Shown: one piece after another, positions 1 to 11,922 of the stretch
Position numbering within the stretch: position 1 is the first letter of the stretch
How the letters are laid out: each line of letters opens with the position of its first letter
From: Madurella fahalii
Taxonomy: Eukaryota; Ascomycota; Sordariomycetes; Sordariales
Direction of reading: 5' to 3'
Assembly (NCBI GenBank): GCA_029876055.1
Contig: CM056876.1
Coordinates: forward strand, 1,612,001-1,676,000
Length of the DNA stretch: 64,000 nt
Position numbers and translations under genes: made by a program
Notes under the pieces: generated by a model
What the model saw: only the letters and a program-made list of their open reading frames with translations
What the model was told of the DNA's origin: nothing
Databases searched by the model: none

Positions 1-196
1 CCATGTAGACCAAGTGGCCATCGGTTCGTAAGGCATCCTCGACATCGGAAGCGTTGAACGTATAGGTCGAGGATTGCGAGGCGATGGGCTCGTAGATGCG
101 GAAAGAAATGGCGGAGAGGTTGCTCTGTGTGCGGTTTCTGTCAGCAGGCGAGCGAGCTCTTGCGAGGTCCAAGACGATCTCACAATCAACAGAGTG
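1..196 (-). CDS. Partial gene at the left edge, unidentified
   Basis: On the minus strand one frame is open from 196 to the window edge and ends inside the frame, so the gene continues to the left. The codons mostly end in C or G, as in the recognised genes here. The translation contains IVLDLARARSPADR and SAISFRIYEPIAS. A stop lies at 197-199, so the 5' part must come from an exon further right, perhaps joining at the AG before 178. One possible upstream exon starts with the ATG around 318 and ends before GTGGAT near 272, which would be in phase. I do not recognise the family. The other two frames are also partly open here, so the frame choice rests on codon bias and composition. Confidence 0.4.
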
Positions 197-1238
197 TTAG
201 TCTCATATTCACCAGCGTCCATATCGGAGGTATCGCGCAAGGCGGGGGCGCAAATATCGGGCGGTCATCCACCGAGGATGGGCGTCGGGAGGGCGGTCTG
301 ACGAGAGGCCGGCGCATACGGACCACAAGCTGCAAGCTACCGCGGCTCGGAGGGTGACGCGAGGCTGGGAGCAGATTGGATTGTTCGAACTCTATGAGCC
401 GGGGTGCCGGGCTCCATGGCAGCGGGCGAAACCCCAGAGGAGAGGGCAGCTCGGCGAATCACTGGCGACTCGCCGCCCGAGACATCCAGGCCGTTGGACT
501 CCAGCACTCGGGAAGGGCTTCGCTAGTCGGTTGGCGCGTGGCGAAGGCGGGCGTGGTAATGTCAATTCGCCTATCGGACAAGATGGTGTTGGGCCCGAGT
601 GCACAGTTCGCGGCAAACACCAGCAGAGAACTTCGGCGTGGGGAGGTAAAAGCGAAGCTCGGTCGTTGGGGTGTGGTGGGTGTGGTCTGGTGCAGTCTGG
701 TGCAACTTTCGGGCAGTTCTTACGTCGCACGTACAGATTACAGAATACTGCACGCTCGTCTCCCGCTTCCACAGCAGGGTGCAGGCTTGCCAAGCCGACC
801 TGGGGCAGGGGTGGCACATGGGAACTCGGCTGCCAAAGAAACGGGCCGTAGCGGTAATAGCATTCAGCCGTGTCTTCTATCGCATGTGGTCATCGTTTTT
901 CTACCGGCGTTTTGCTGTGTTTCGCAGCTCTCTCTCTCCCTCGATTTTGGCCTCCTTACCAAAGACACTTCCGTGTGTAATTACAGTTATCGCCGGAAAG
1001 CTGGTTCAGTTACATTGGGACCGGGCAAAACCCCCCACAGAAAACGGACTTTCCCGGCGCCAACCCTGGGCGGGCGCAAAGGACCCGTCGAGCCCATTCC
1101 ATTTCTCCCCGCCTTCCGTTTAGGGGTCGAGGGACGAAACTTTCTGTTTTCTGCCCCTCGACGCATAGCAACTTTCGCTTGCGCCTTTGGAGCTTTGCGC
1201 CTCGGACATTTCTTGTTCCAGCAACGTCAACGCCCACC
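179..1238. other. Intergenic, probably a divergent promoter
   Basis: This lies between the left-edge minus gene and ENP2 on the plus strand. It holds overlapping open frames on both strands, none with convincing composition. Pyrimidine-rich stretches lie near 925-960 and 1080-1140, close to the ENP2 start, as is usual for fungal promoters and leaders. No RNA gene or repeat was seen. Confidence 0.5.
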
Positions 1239-3386
1239 ATGAAGTTAACTAATCCAGGTGCAGTTCCCGTGTAAGCACTCTCATCGCTCAAAATCATCCA
1301 TCCCATTCTATTGGTGATATTGCCTCTCTCTGAACACTATCTGACGACTACAGATACACTGTCACGGGGCCTTCGACAGCTAGGCCGCTGCCAGACTGGC
1401 TTGCGCGCCGCAGGAAACGATCGTCCAAATATGATGCCGAAAACCTCAATAACTTTGAGTTGTTACAGGAGTTTGAGTTCGAGGAAGGCAAGGCACACGG
1501 GCTTCCTATCCCGCCTCTTGCCGAGAAACCTCGAGTGGCTAACCTGCGCCGGAACAGCAAGTAATTGCGTGAGAGTGAGCGAAGATGGCAACTGGATCAT
1601 GAGCACGGGAACCTACAAACCGCAGTTCCACGTCCACTCGACCCAAGAATTGTCTCTCTCCTTCTCACGGCACACTAAGTCCGAGAACACAACATTCCTC
1701 CTGCTCAGTTCAGACTACTCGAAGAGCGTGCACTTGCAAACCGACCGATCGTTAGAATTCCACACACCGATGGGGTGCCACTACGAGGTCAGGCTCCCAA
1801 GGTTCGGCAGAGATTTGGCCTACCTCCGCCAGAGTACCGAGGTGCTTGTCCCTGCTGTTGGCTTGAGTTCGGATGGGTCCGGATACGGCGAGGTCTTCCG
1901 ACTGGATCTGGAGAGAGGCCAGTTCCTCCGCCCCTGGCAGGTTGACATAGGTGAAGACGATCCGGATAGCGGCTTGCAGGGGAGCATACATGCGGGCGCC
2001 GTCAACGTTGCGGCGGTAGCAGAGAGGACACACGGCCTCTGTGCGTTCGGAACGTCAATTGGTACCGTTGAGTACTACGACCCGCGCAGCAAGGGGCGGG
2101 TGGCTGTACTTGGCGTTCAAGAGGGCGAAGTAACGGCGTTGGACTACAGCGATGACGGGTTGTCCCTCGCTTTGGGCACAAGCACTGGTCAGATCCGCGT
2201 GTTCGACCTCAGAAACCCACGCCCGCTCTTGAAGAAAGACCAGGGGATGGGACTGCCCATCAAGAACCTGATCCATCTGAAGACGCCCACAGAGGAGCGC
2301 AAGCTTCTTTCGGCCGACAAGAGGATTATCAAGATATGGGACGAGCAGAGCGGTGACCTCTGGACCTCGATTGAGCCGCTGGTTGACATTAACTTTGTCA
2401 CGCATTGCCCAGACTCGGGCATGATTTTGACCGCCAACGAGGTAGGCTTCGGCAGATGGATATTCCCCGCGCCTCACTGTACTCAGTGCGCTAACGTGAG
2501 GCAATCGCAGGGCAAACAAATGCATAGCTTCTTTATTCCCAATCTAGGGCTTGCCCCGAGGTGGTGCCATTTCCTGGACAACCTCGTCCACGAAATGGAG
2601 AACGAGACTCAGACCGAAACCTACGACAACTACAAGTTCTTGACCAAGCCCGAGCTCAAGTCCCTCAGCCTGGACCACCTTGTTGGGAAAACCAACCTGC
2701 TTCGGCCATACATGCACGGCTACTTTGTCGCTGCTAAGTTGTATGACCAAGCCAGGCTCATCGCGAATCCCTACATTTGGGAAGAGGAACGTGCCAAGCG
2801 GATTAAGGAGAAGGTTGACAAGGAACGTGCGAGCCGCATCAGAGGGGCCAAGAAGGTCAAGGTCAACCAGAAGCTCGCAGACAAAATCCTGCAGCGGCAA
2901 GAGAAGAGAGGGAAAGTGGACACAGAAGCAGGCGTTCTCGGCGATTCTCGCTTTGGCAAACTCTTCGAGGATGAGGAGTTCATGGTCGACGAGACTAGCA
3001 GGGAGTTCCGAGCTCTTAACCCGAGCACCACGGTGCCTGGCGCCGAAGGATCCCAATCTCGGGACGTCCGCATGGGCGGCGCCGATTCGAGCGATGACTA
3101 CAGCGGCTCAGATGATGATGATGAGCCTAAGAAGTCCAAGGATGATGTGGTCATGCAAATATCGTCCTCGCGGGCCCAAGGCGGCCAACTTAGGGATACG
3201 GCATTCGGTTCCCGGGCCCAGAAACAGAGCCGTACTCCGAAGACGCGAACAGGCGACGTTGTTGGAGAACAACAAATAACATTTGTACCAGAATCTAAGA
3301 AGAAAGGCAAGCCGCCACCAGAGCCGGCGAGCAGGCGCAAAGATGCGAGACGGAGCGCAAGCACCAACACCTTCCGAAGGTTATAG
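1239..3386 (+). CDS. ENP2: Nucleolar protein 10 / Enp2, ribosome biogenesis WD-repeat protein
   Basis: Enp2/NOL10 is a nucleolar WD40 protein needed for 40S subunit assembly in the SSU processome. The coding exons I derive are 1239-1270, 1354-1487, 1558-2441 and 2511-3386, giving 641 residues. The start MKLTNPGAVPVYTVTG matches the family N-terminus. The joins rebuild the conserved FEFEEASNCVRVSEDG and ILTANEGKQMHSFFIPN segments. The C-terminal half contains the NUC153-type motif FEDEEFMVDETSREFRALNP, then an acidic stretch and a basic tail. The second intron (1488-1557) starts with GC, not GT. The third (2442-2510, 69 bases) has no stop and keeps frame, so it reads through unspliced. The 3' end faces the small membrane protein gene. 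Confidence 0.93.
1488..1557 (+). other. GC-AG intron in ENP2
   Basis: The donor is G|GCAAGG and the acceptor is AACAG|CA, with a GCTAAC branch site about 15 bases before the acceptor. Splicing here gives EEASNCVRVSED, the expected family sequence. Without it the frame stops at TAA just after 1558. Confidence 0.85.
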
Positions 3387-3690
3387 ACGCCAGATCCACC
3401 TCTTCCCAGGACCAAAAAGAAAAGAAAAGAAATACCCTATATTATACAAGCCAAAAAGAAAAAAATTGGTATCCTTGCCCGACTGGTATTCTCTTCTTTC
3501 ATAAATCGACTCGATGGCCGCAAATGCAACGTCATGATCCCGCAGCTGCCCTATCTAGGTAGCCTTCGACCTCTCCGAGAGAGCCATTCTCGCTGGGCCT
3601 CCTCACCGCCACAGTAGAAGCAAGCCCCCGACTCTACAGTCAACCAACACCAACCCCTCACTGGCTGGACGTTATAAGCTGCCTGTGCTC

Positions 3691-4303
3691 TCACTTCCGG
3701 CTAAAATTCGCCCGCGGCTTCTTCCCGAGCTTGTGGCCCCCGTCGAACCCCTTCTCCAGATCAAGGTGCTCCGGCTTGATCTTGGGCGTGGGCGGCACAT
3801 CGTCCAGCCTGACTCGTCCTGCTCCTCCTCCCCCCTCCTCCGCTGCCGCCGCCCCGACCGCCGACCGATTCCTTGACCGAGCGCGGGAACTCGCTCCGCC
3901 GCGGCGTGAGGACCGTGACCACCTTTCTCGCTGATCTCCGGATGGTCTCCTTGACGGTCCACTCGCGCTTCTTGGCGACGAAGAAGAGCACTGAGCTGGC
4001 GACTGGTGTGTGGTGAATTGGTTGGTTAGTTTTGGGCGGTTCGGTTGTGTCAAATAATTAGGTGGGGAGGAGGAGGATGAGGAGATGGGAGCGAGGGAGG
4101 AAGGGAGGGGACTCACTGCCAAAGAGGGCGACTACGATGACCACGACTATGATGGCAATGATTGCCCCCTGCGATAGCACCAGCCCCCCCGTCGCCGTGC
4201 CCGAGGCGCCGTCGTCGAAGGCTCCTGGGCCCGGGTGGCCTGTGTAGGGGTCTTCCGTGGCGAGGGGGAAGTATACTGATGTTGATGTTGTTGCCGTCGC
4301 CAT
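3691..4303 (-). CDS. Small single-pass membrane protein, fungal, function unknown
   Basis: Exon 1 (4303-4117) encodes MATATTSTSVYFPLATEDPY, a Gly/Ser-rich segment and the start of a hydrophobic helix. It splices at GTGAGT to 4002. The join rebuilds one continuous membrane segment, AIIAIIVVVIVVALFGIASSVLFFVAK, followed by the basic stretch KKREWTVKETIRRSARKVV. This is the layout of a conserved fungal one-TM protein family whose function I do not know. The expected tail, RVRLDDVPPTPKIKPEHLDLEKGF ending at 3691, lies in a different frame from the membrane part. The switch falls in a very GC-rich Gly/Arg tract at about 3825-3865. Either a tiny intron or a one-base error there would join them. I see no standard-length intron, so the exact C-terminal structure is open. 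Confidence 0.6.
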
Positions 4304-6609
4304 TGTCGTCGTTTCTCTAGTTCCGTTCCTCCCGGTCTAGCTGACCGTTTGTCTGGTTATGCCGGATGCCGGTTGGTTTGTCTATTCCTCGCCGCCTTCG
4401 TCGTCGCCGTGCTTAGTCTCCAGAGACTCGGGTGAATTCGAAGCAAAATGGCACGATAAATCGGATGACTTTGAACCCGCGCGAGCCAACAGCGCAAGCG
4501 GGTGGATGAATCAGAGGACGACGATGACGACTTTTGCTGGTTCCCGGGAAATGGGCAAGGGAATGGTGTGGGAGGTGCCGCCGCTGTGGTGCGGGTGCGC
4601 GCCGGGCGGATTGTTATTTAGGATGAATCGATGGGCGAGAGGTGTGGGAGTCGGACACCAGGAGGGGGTGAGAGTCATCAGGCCCTTTTCTCAATTACGG
4701 GAACAAAGAGTTAGAAAGCTCCCCGTCCCTTTACTTCCCACTCCCTCCTATAGCAGTCCCTGTCTATCATGGTACCGTGCCTACCTATCACCGACGGGAA
4801 CACTGGGCGTGCCTGCAGAGCCAGGACCAACGATTGTGATGCTCGTTCGCATGCATGCGAGAGTCCAGCCCTTCCCTCCTCGGCACTTGCATGCAATTGG
4901 AGGTAGATGTTTGTCTAGTATCCTTTCCCGTCAGCTCATTGGTGCTGAAAGCGCCCGACCATGTGCTGTCCTGCAGTGCATAACAGGGGATTGGTTGCCG
5001 CTTGGCGTTCCAAGAGGCGGACCAGGGTACGATCTGACCAATTGAGGGAGACTGGGGATGTGCCTGAGCGGCTCGGGGTGGGGGGGTTGTTGGTGGATCA
5101 CGTCACATTCTCTTTTGGCCTGTTGAGAAACTGCGATAGGCGCCGTTCAGGCACAGCTGCGTCTCTTGCATGGGAAGTGTGGTTTTGAACTCGCTGGAGG
5201 AGGGAGGGGGGATACTTGATCTGTATGGACTACAGGACCGGAGGGCTTGTGTAGAAAAAGTTTTGAACTGGCTTGAAAGTCGGAGACGTCGTAACAGTAT
5301 GCACTGGTTGATGTGACTGTCACATCACAAACTGGGATTGGTTAAAGGTTAAAAGACGTGATGCTCACGGATCACTCAAAGCTACGATCGGTCGTTAGGA
5401 CGCCACCACATCCCTCTCTCATGCAGCATCCGTACTCCTTGAGCTATTAACAAGAAAATGCCGTTGCAGGTACGTATGCGAATACTCCAGTGTCTTGTCG
5501 CTGAGTTGCGAAGGACGACCATGGTGGCTGTGGGGTAGCAAACTTGTGTCGGTTGCCGCCGTGCTTCAGGATGGAGGACTTTCAAGTTGATTGGAGACAG
5601 CCTCCAGCGTCTCCAGGACAATAATCTGCACAAGACACCCGTTGAATCCACTCCTCGGGTATCAACACATCTTGAAGGCCAATTGTCCCACGTACCGGAC
5701 AATGAGATCGAATCGAGGGAATGGAGCGGTTGAGGGTGTTCTATTTACGGCGCTGCTCCGCATCGGATACTCCTTTTCCCGGAGAGTATTTTAGGTAGAC
5801 CCGACTTGCGTGCCCCACCAACAGTCAGCAACCACTCCAAGAGGCCACATCTAGGGCTCAGTGGACTCGACGACACATCAACTCTTTCTATTTTCTTCAA
5901 GGTGTCAACGTGAATGGGCTTCCCTTGTTCTCCGTGGTTGACTTGTTCTTTTGGCACCTATCTTGAAACTTCCGGGCGGACCCTCCTGCGGTCCATATTT
6001 AGACAGCCGCGTTTCTCGGAATACAGTACGCCGAGACCGAGGCAGTCCAGAGGTCAACAGCGCGCTGCAGAGATGATCTTGCCTGGATGAAGAAGCATTA
6101 CCGGCTAGCTTAACCAACCATGTCCAGAATCGCTCAAGCACTTGCAGCTCAGAAGGAGAATGTCTCTTGCACAACAGTACACTATCTTTGGGTTCCATTT
6201 GTATTGATCGGGAATTCCCTGCTTCACATCAGGCATCAGGCGGCCAAACCATGCCTATGTTACCCCTGGATTACAGAAGAAATTCCGACGTAGAAAGAAG
6301 CTGGAGGATTCCGATTCTAGTTCCCCGGTCGGTGCGGTTGCGTTCTTATTCTGCTCGATTTGCCTCACTTGTCCCCTCACATCATGGCACCAAAGAGGCC
6401 TCGTCAAAGCTCATCAAAACCTCCCTGACCCATCCCCTCTAAACACTACACGCCTTTCCTCCAGTGCTGCCGTTTCTCCCCTCCACATTAGTAAGTCATG
6501 GTTGGCTTGGACAGACTAGGGGTCCATTAACCATCAGCTTGCCGAGACCAAATTCTCGGGGGCTCTTTGAGCAAGACTTCAATGCAACGTTTCGACCGTG
6601 AAATTGGCC
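4304..6609. other. Intergenic, 2.3 kb
   Basis: This runs from the start of the small membrane protein gene to the 3' end of the coiled-coil gene. Open frames up to 228 codons exist on the plus strand (4359-5045), but their composition is not protein-like and I see no homology. No RNA gene, clear repeat or transposon remnant was recognised. Confidence 0.5.
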
Positions 6610-9600
6610 TTACAGTGGGAGGAGAAGGTCTTCCCCCTTGTTAACACTATCCTGTGAAAAGGTAAGTGAGCCCTGGGACTCCTTCGACCTGGACCGGTAT
6701 CGAGGCTGCGGTTGTGACTGCGACGCAGAGATCTGGGAATCCGTCTGCCTGTCGCCGGTAGACGGCTTCTCGGCTCTCTGTGAGCCATAAGTCCGGACGT
6801 TCCCCTGCTTCAGACCCAGAACCTGTCTGGTGTTCACGGATGGCGGTCCCTGTGATGCGGAACCCCGGCCTCTCCGGGCGCTCCGAGCCGTGCCAGACTC
6901 AGTTTGCGGGTTGCCCTCATTGGAGAATTGCTCTTGATGATGGGCTGAAAGCTGACTGTTTGGGATGAATAACTCCTCCGTCCGAACTACCCCCCCGGAT
7001 CCTGATGTCTCTGCCTTAACTTGCTTGGAGCGCCCGGCTCGGCCGCTTGAGCTTTCAGCTGCCGGGGTATCGGAGCGCCTTCGCTTATTGGAGCGTTCTG
7101 ATGGTTCTCTTCTCACGTGCACATGAGACTGCACATCTGGTGCAGAAGTAACCTCGGCACCAGGGGATTTGTCTCCTGGTAGGGTTGAAGGAGTATCAGT
7201 GTCTCTCACAGCTGTGTTATTCTCCGATACTCCATCTGGCGTCTGCTGTTGCAGAATGCTGGATGTGCTCCGGGTGACACGCTTCATGATAGACTTTGGC
7301 TGCAGAGCTTCCCTTCTCCGAATCTTTTCCTGGTCGATTGACGGAGGGGCTGTCTCCGCGGGAACGCTGGCTGGGCTACGAACAATGACACGCCTGGGGT
7401 GATGCCGGTGCAGATGCGGATCAATTACCTCAACCGTGTCTTCGAGAGCCTCGCCTTCAGTTCCGGCATGTTCACTCATCGTGCTGCTGCTGCTATTCCT
7501 CACGAGCAGATCATGCTCAGCCTGGTTTCCCGGGAACCCGTGCGATAGCTGGCCAGCGTCACCCGGAAAGAACTTTGAGGTCCCGTCACACAGTTGCGTG
7601 TCTTCTGGACATTCCTTAGCCGCGGCAGTTTGCGGTTTCTGAGGGAATGATGATTGCCTTAGGACCCGTGCAAGCCCTGCACCGATTTCCTCAATACTTG
7701 TGTCACTGTCGTTGAGGCAATCTAGGACACTAATATCCAGTCCTACTTGGAGGGCCCAATGTTTTAGGGCGCCAACAAGCGCCTGGGATCTTGCGTGTTG
7801 GCGGTGGCTTTCTCCTTCCAACTCGGCTGCTCGTTCCTGGGATGCCTCGAGCTTCGTCTCCAAAGTCTTGATACTAGCCACAAGTCGGCTTTCCAGCTGA
7901 CCCTGTTTGGCTGACTGCTGAGTGAGTTCTTGCGCCGCCGCTTTCCCTTTTGCTTCTGCGCTGCTAAGACTTTGCTCGAGAGATTGAATTGTGGCGGTGT
8001 CCTGGCGCTTCTTCTGGTCTTTCTGCTGGATTTCTTGTTTGAGCCTTTCCACCTCGTTAGCTAGCAAGTTCCTTTCGGATTCCGCTTGGAGTACGAGTTT
8101 CTTGGTCTCGAGAGAAGACCTCTCCATCTCGATCCGGGCCTCTCGGCGAGCAGTCTCCGCGGCTTGATCAGCTGCCGCCCGCAATGACTGGTCCTTCTCC
8201 TGCATCGACTGAGCAAGCTTGGCCACGTTGGAGGTGAAACTCTGCACTTCGGAAACATACGCCCTATCCTTTGCGTCGAGTTTGCTCTGGAGCTCGGCGA
8301 TAGCAATTGCTTTAGACTGGACTTCTTCTGTGAGCCGTGCTGCCTCTGCTCCGGCGGCTCGCAGCTGCCGTATCGTCTCTTCGCTGTCGTCATGGGCGGC
8401 ATCCATGGCAACCAAGTTTGTTTCGAGTTCGCGAATCTGCTCAACTTGCTTTGCTGCGGTCTTCCGCAGTGATGCAAGCTCCTTTACGTGTTCCTCGCAC
8501 TCCGCCACTTTCCTCTTATAGAGTGTCGATACCATGCCATTCTCTTTGGCCTTTTCCTCGAGTCGTTTGGCTAACGCCTCCAGCTGGTTGTCCAAGCGAT
8601 GCGAGATTTCCCCCACCTGGACACCGAGATCTATTGACAGCTGGCTGTTATCCTGTTTGGAAGCCTCCTGGGACTTTAGGATTTCGTCAAGTTTGGCAGT
8701 GATGCTTCGAGAGTCAGAGGAGCCACCATCATCTTCTTGGGAGAAACGTACTTGCACAATAACTTGTGCTGAGCCTCTTGAACGCTTGACAGCACATCCG
8801 GCTGAGCTAATGTCATATTGGAGAGCGCTTCGAGTTGATTAGTGATACTATCAAGCCTGCCGGAGCGCAAATTAGCCGTCAGTTCGGTCCCTCAGCTGTG
8901 GCGACACTTACTTGTCCCGGATTTCCTCTCCGGAATTTATGTGTTGTTTGTCTGCTTGTGTATCTTGCTCTCTAAGCTTGTTAAGAATCTCATTGCTTTG
9001 TGTAGTCAGTGCGTCGAATCCACTGGACGTGGCCTGGAGACATTGTACTCTTTGCGTCAGGGTCTCGACAGCTTCCCTTTCTCTGCGCAACTCTGTGCCT
9101 TTTCCTTCAAGTTGTTGCGTCAAGACATCTATCTTCCGATACACTAATTAAGTAGATTGTTAGTGGCCTCCTGCATGCGTGCCAGACCCGGAATGCTTAC
9201 GTTCCGAAACTTCACTCTTGTTCTGAGCAATGGCCTGGCGGACTTTCTCGGCCATCTGCTCCCTGATCACTTCCGCCTTCCGGACCGCCATCTCTGCCTC
9301 AGCATTCTGGGCCTTTTCTGTCGCGCGCATTTGCTCAATTGCCTCTTGCCACTGTTTCTTTGAACGAGTGTACAGATCCTGCTGCTCCTGGATGGCAGAG
9401 TTGAGGTGTGCCTTGCAAATCTGATACTTTTCTTCGAGCCTTCGAGCCCGATCCTCAGAAGCCATCAATTTGGCTTCCATATCCCTCACCTTACCGGCCA
9501 GCTGCTCCTCTGAAGTCTGGAGATCTTGGATCTTCTTGGTTTGAGCGTCGATCTCGGTAATCTGCCGCGCAATGATCTCGGACCCTTCCTCAACGTCCCG

Positions 9601-10830
9601 CTTGAGTCTTTTGGCATACTTACGGTATCGCGCCTTTTGATCCTGAAGCGCAGCGTTTTGCCGTTGGGTGAATTGGTTGATTATCCTGGCCATTCCGGTC
9701 GTGAACTCGTGACTGACGTTAACTCTTTGTTGCCGCGACATTGGACTTGATGCGAGTGATCCGCTCCCGGCCCTCTCAACGCGATTAAGGTCTCGTGTCA
9801 CACGATAGCTTGAATCCGAACAGGACCTCCGTTTCGACACATTAGAGCCTCTTGAGTCTGGGCGGGGCTGATGAGTTGATTTCGAGTGCCTTCTTTGCGC
9901 CATGTCCCTCAGCGGTCGGTTTACCATCTGAACCTGACTTCGACGGATAGCACGTCTTGCAGAGCTGTGAGAGTCTGCCGACGACAGTGGGGCATGTTGA
10001 TTGCACTCGAGGAATCGATGATGATTAGAATGCGGTGCGGCATGGGTAACATCGGCGCCTGGACTATCTGCAGGTTCGTTCATATTGGCCGGTAGCATGG
10101 CAGAGGTTTGATCCACCGTATCCACCGTTGGCTTCGTGCTGGGAGAGAACGGACATCCCTCCTCAATTTGAGTGTCTTCCATTTGGAAGGGGGTTCTTGC
10201 TGCATACTTTGGCGAAGAGTTTAGGAAAGGAGGTTTCCTGAGTGATCCTGGGCCTTTCGGCGCAGTGGCTTCGCGGATCTGGTTGATATTGTTTTCTACA
10301 GGACGCTGGCTTGCCGCCACAGGCTTGCCCCGAGAACGACTAGAGAGCTCGGGTGCAGCGAGTTCTCTCCCCACGGCGCTCTCTGCCGGTCCGCTACCTA
10401 GGACAGGAAAATAAGACCTAATCTCATGGTCTCGGTTTTTGAAGGGAGGAGATTGTTGCAGTGGTTGGCGAGGTTGGTCGTCTTGATGAAGAGGAGCGGG
10501 GTTAACCAGCCGTCTTGTGAATTGATTAGGGGCAAATGGTACCGCAGGTGCGAGCTTGTAACCCTTGTCGAAGTCTGGGGGCTTGATTGAAGGCCTCTTC
10601 AACGGCAATGTATCATCGATAACATTGCAACCGATGGCCTGCTGGCTGAGTCCGGTATTTTCGGATGGCGACTGCGTAGGACGGGCTGGTCCCTGCTCGT
10701 CGAATGGGACCGGTGGATCATGACGAGCTCGATGAGTTTCCTCCTGAGCAGAATTCCCAACATCACACGCGACGTGTGTTTCGCCGACAGAATCGAGTGT
10801 TCGATAATCCGCTGGCGAGGAGTGCGCCAT
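6610..10830 (-). CDS. Large coiled-coil protein with disordered ends (1353 residues)
   Basis: Four exons join in frame: 10830-9201, 9143-8912, 8856-8752 and 8704-6610, giving 1353 residues. All donors are GT with AG acceptors; the last intron is only 47 bases. Residues 1 to about 385 are polar and low in order. From about 385 (INQFTQRQNAALQDQ) to about 985 there is a long coiled coil rich in Glu, Lys, Gln and Ala, interrupted near DVLSSVQEAQ. The last 370 residues are Ser/Arg/Pro-rich and contain a basic patch, QPKSIMKRVTRSTS. The layout, a central rod flanked by disordered ends, resembles synaptonemal-complex transverse filaments (Zip1 or Sordaria Sme4) and also spindle-pole or kinetochore rod proteins. 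I cannot assign a family. Nearest genes give no functional hint. Confidence 0.8.
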
Positions 10831-11561
10831 GGCATAGCATATTCCGGCGATACGTTAGAGGTGGCTGCGCGTCTCGAATAGCGATAGAAGGTAAACTTAA
10901 GGTAAGGAAGCTGTGGAACGAGCTCGGCGAGGAAGCGGAACGTCCAAAGGACCCGATTTTTCGTTGCGACAGCTCCCCCAAGTCCATGGTGCCTTCCCAC
11001 CGGGAAGTGGGGGGATACTAGCAGTCAGGGGAGATGGCTTGAGTTTCTCAGTTAAGCAGGTACGTACTTGCCTGGTACCCAGCAGTCGGTGTTCGTTGTG
11101 GAGAGCCATCACATTTGCTTCGCTGTGAAATGATGAGTGAGCGAAGAGCCCAGGGCGGGTGTGGAAATTGCCCAACACCAAGACCCATGAACACACCGGC
11201 CTCCCTTTCTCTCTCTACCCCTTGCCTGTAAGACTTGCCGCCACCCCTATGTATCAAAGATATGGCCGTCAGTCGACCTGTAAAGGCTTCGTTCGAGATA
11301 TAATCCATTGTGTACCCAAACCCTAAACGCCGGCCATGCTGTCATAATTGTTTTGTGTACACTGGCGAGTCCATGGCATATAATAATACACACGCACGCC
11401 CACTCCACGTGAAGCATGCCGGATGAACGGGCGTTCCGCCCTCGTCCCTGTCCACCGAATCGAGTCGGATAGCGGGTCGCGTCTCCTCGATAGAGCTTCT
11501 GCAGCGTCCGACTCCCTTCGTCACGATAGCTCTTCTTCCTTCCCACGACGCAGTGGGCCGA
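10831..11561. other. Intergenic upstream of the coiled-coil gene
   Basis: This lies between the start of the coiled-coil gene and the stop of MRPL39, both on the minus strand. It probably holds the coiled-coil gene promoter and the MRPL39 3' UTR. Short open frames here are not protein-like. No RNA gene seen. Confidence 0.5.
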
Positions 11562-11922
11562 TCATTTCCCCTTTGACTTTTTCTGCTCGAGGAAGAGGAC
11601 TCGCCTACGTACTGTTCAAGGAGGCGGCATGTCAGCAATATTCTCGAGTCAACCTCCCAGGTCTGCAGGCTTCTAACCCTCCCCAGCAGCCTGTCAAGCC
11701 AGACGGTGGGAGTGACGGGACAAGAGGCCATACCAATCGGGTCGTATTTGATCATGCTCATGGGCATCCTCGTCCGGACCCGCGTAAATGTGTAGAAGTA
11801 GCCCGTCATGGCCATCGAGAGGAGGCGCACGCTGATAACACGTGATTTAGCTAAAGATTTTAAACGTTAGCCTAGAATGGGCCAAGATTGAGTGGGATAT
11901 CGATTATACCCTTCTTTGCCAT
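11562..11922 (-). CDS. MRPL39: Mitochondrial large-subunit ribosomal protein bL33m
   Basis: This small gene is fragmented by introns and easily missed. Exons 11922-11910 (13 bases), 11850-11734 and 11611-11562 give 59 residues. The protein begins MAKKAKSRVISVRLLSMAMT, continues GYFYTFTRVRTRMPMSMIKYDPI and ends VRRRVLFLEQKKSKGK. It follows the bacterial L33 pattern: basic N-terminus, S/T-x-TG-x-FY-T, KYDP, then V-R/K-x-x-V-x-F-x-E. The protein is a component of the mitochondrial 54S ribosomal subunit; the yeast counterpart is Mrpl39. Introns of 59 and 122 bases have GTATAA and GTATGG donors and CTTTAG and AACAG acceptors. Length equals the usual family length, so the gene is complete. Confidence 0.93.

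Noticed and set aside
4003..4116. Reading the small membrane protein exon straight through 4117
   Set aside because: The unspliced frame ends in SPPFLPRSHLLILLLPT and breaks the membrane segment; splicing restores one helix and the basic flank.
4359..5045. 228-codon plus-strand open frame
   Set aside because: Composition is rich in Arg, Trp and Cys with no motif and no codon bias. It probably reflects upstream GC-rich DNA.
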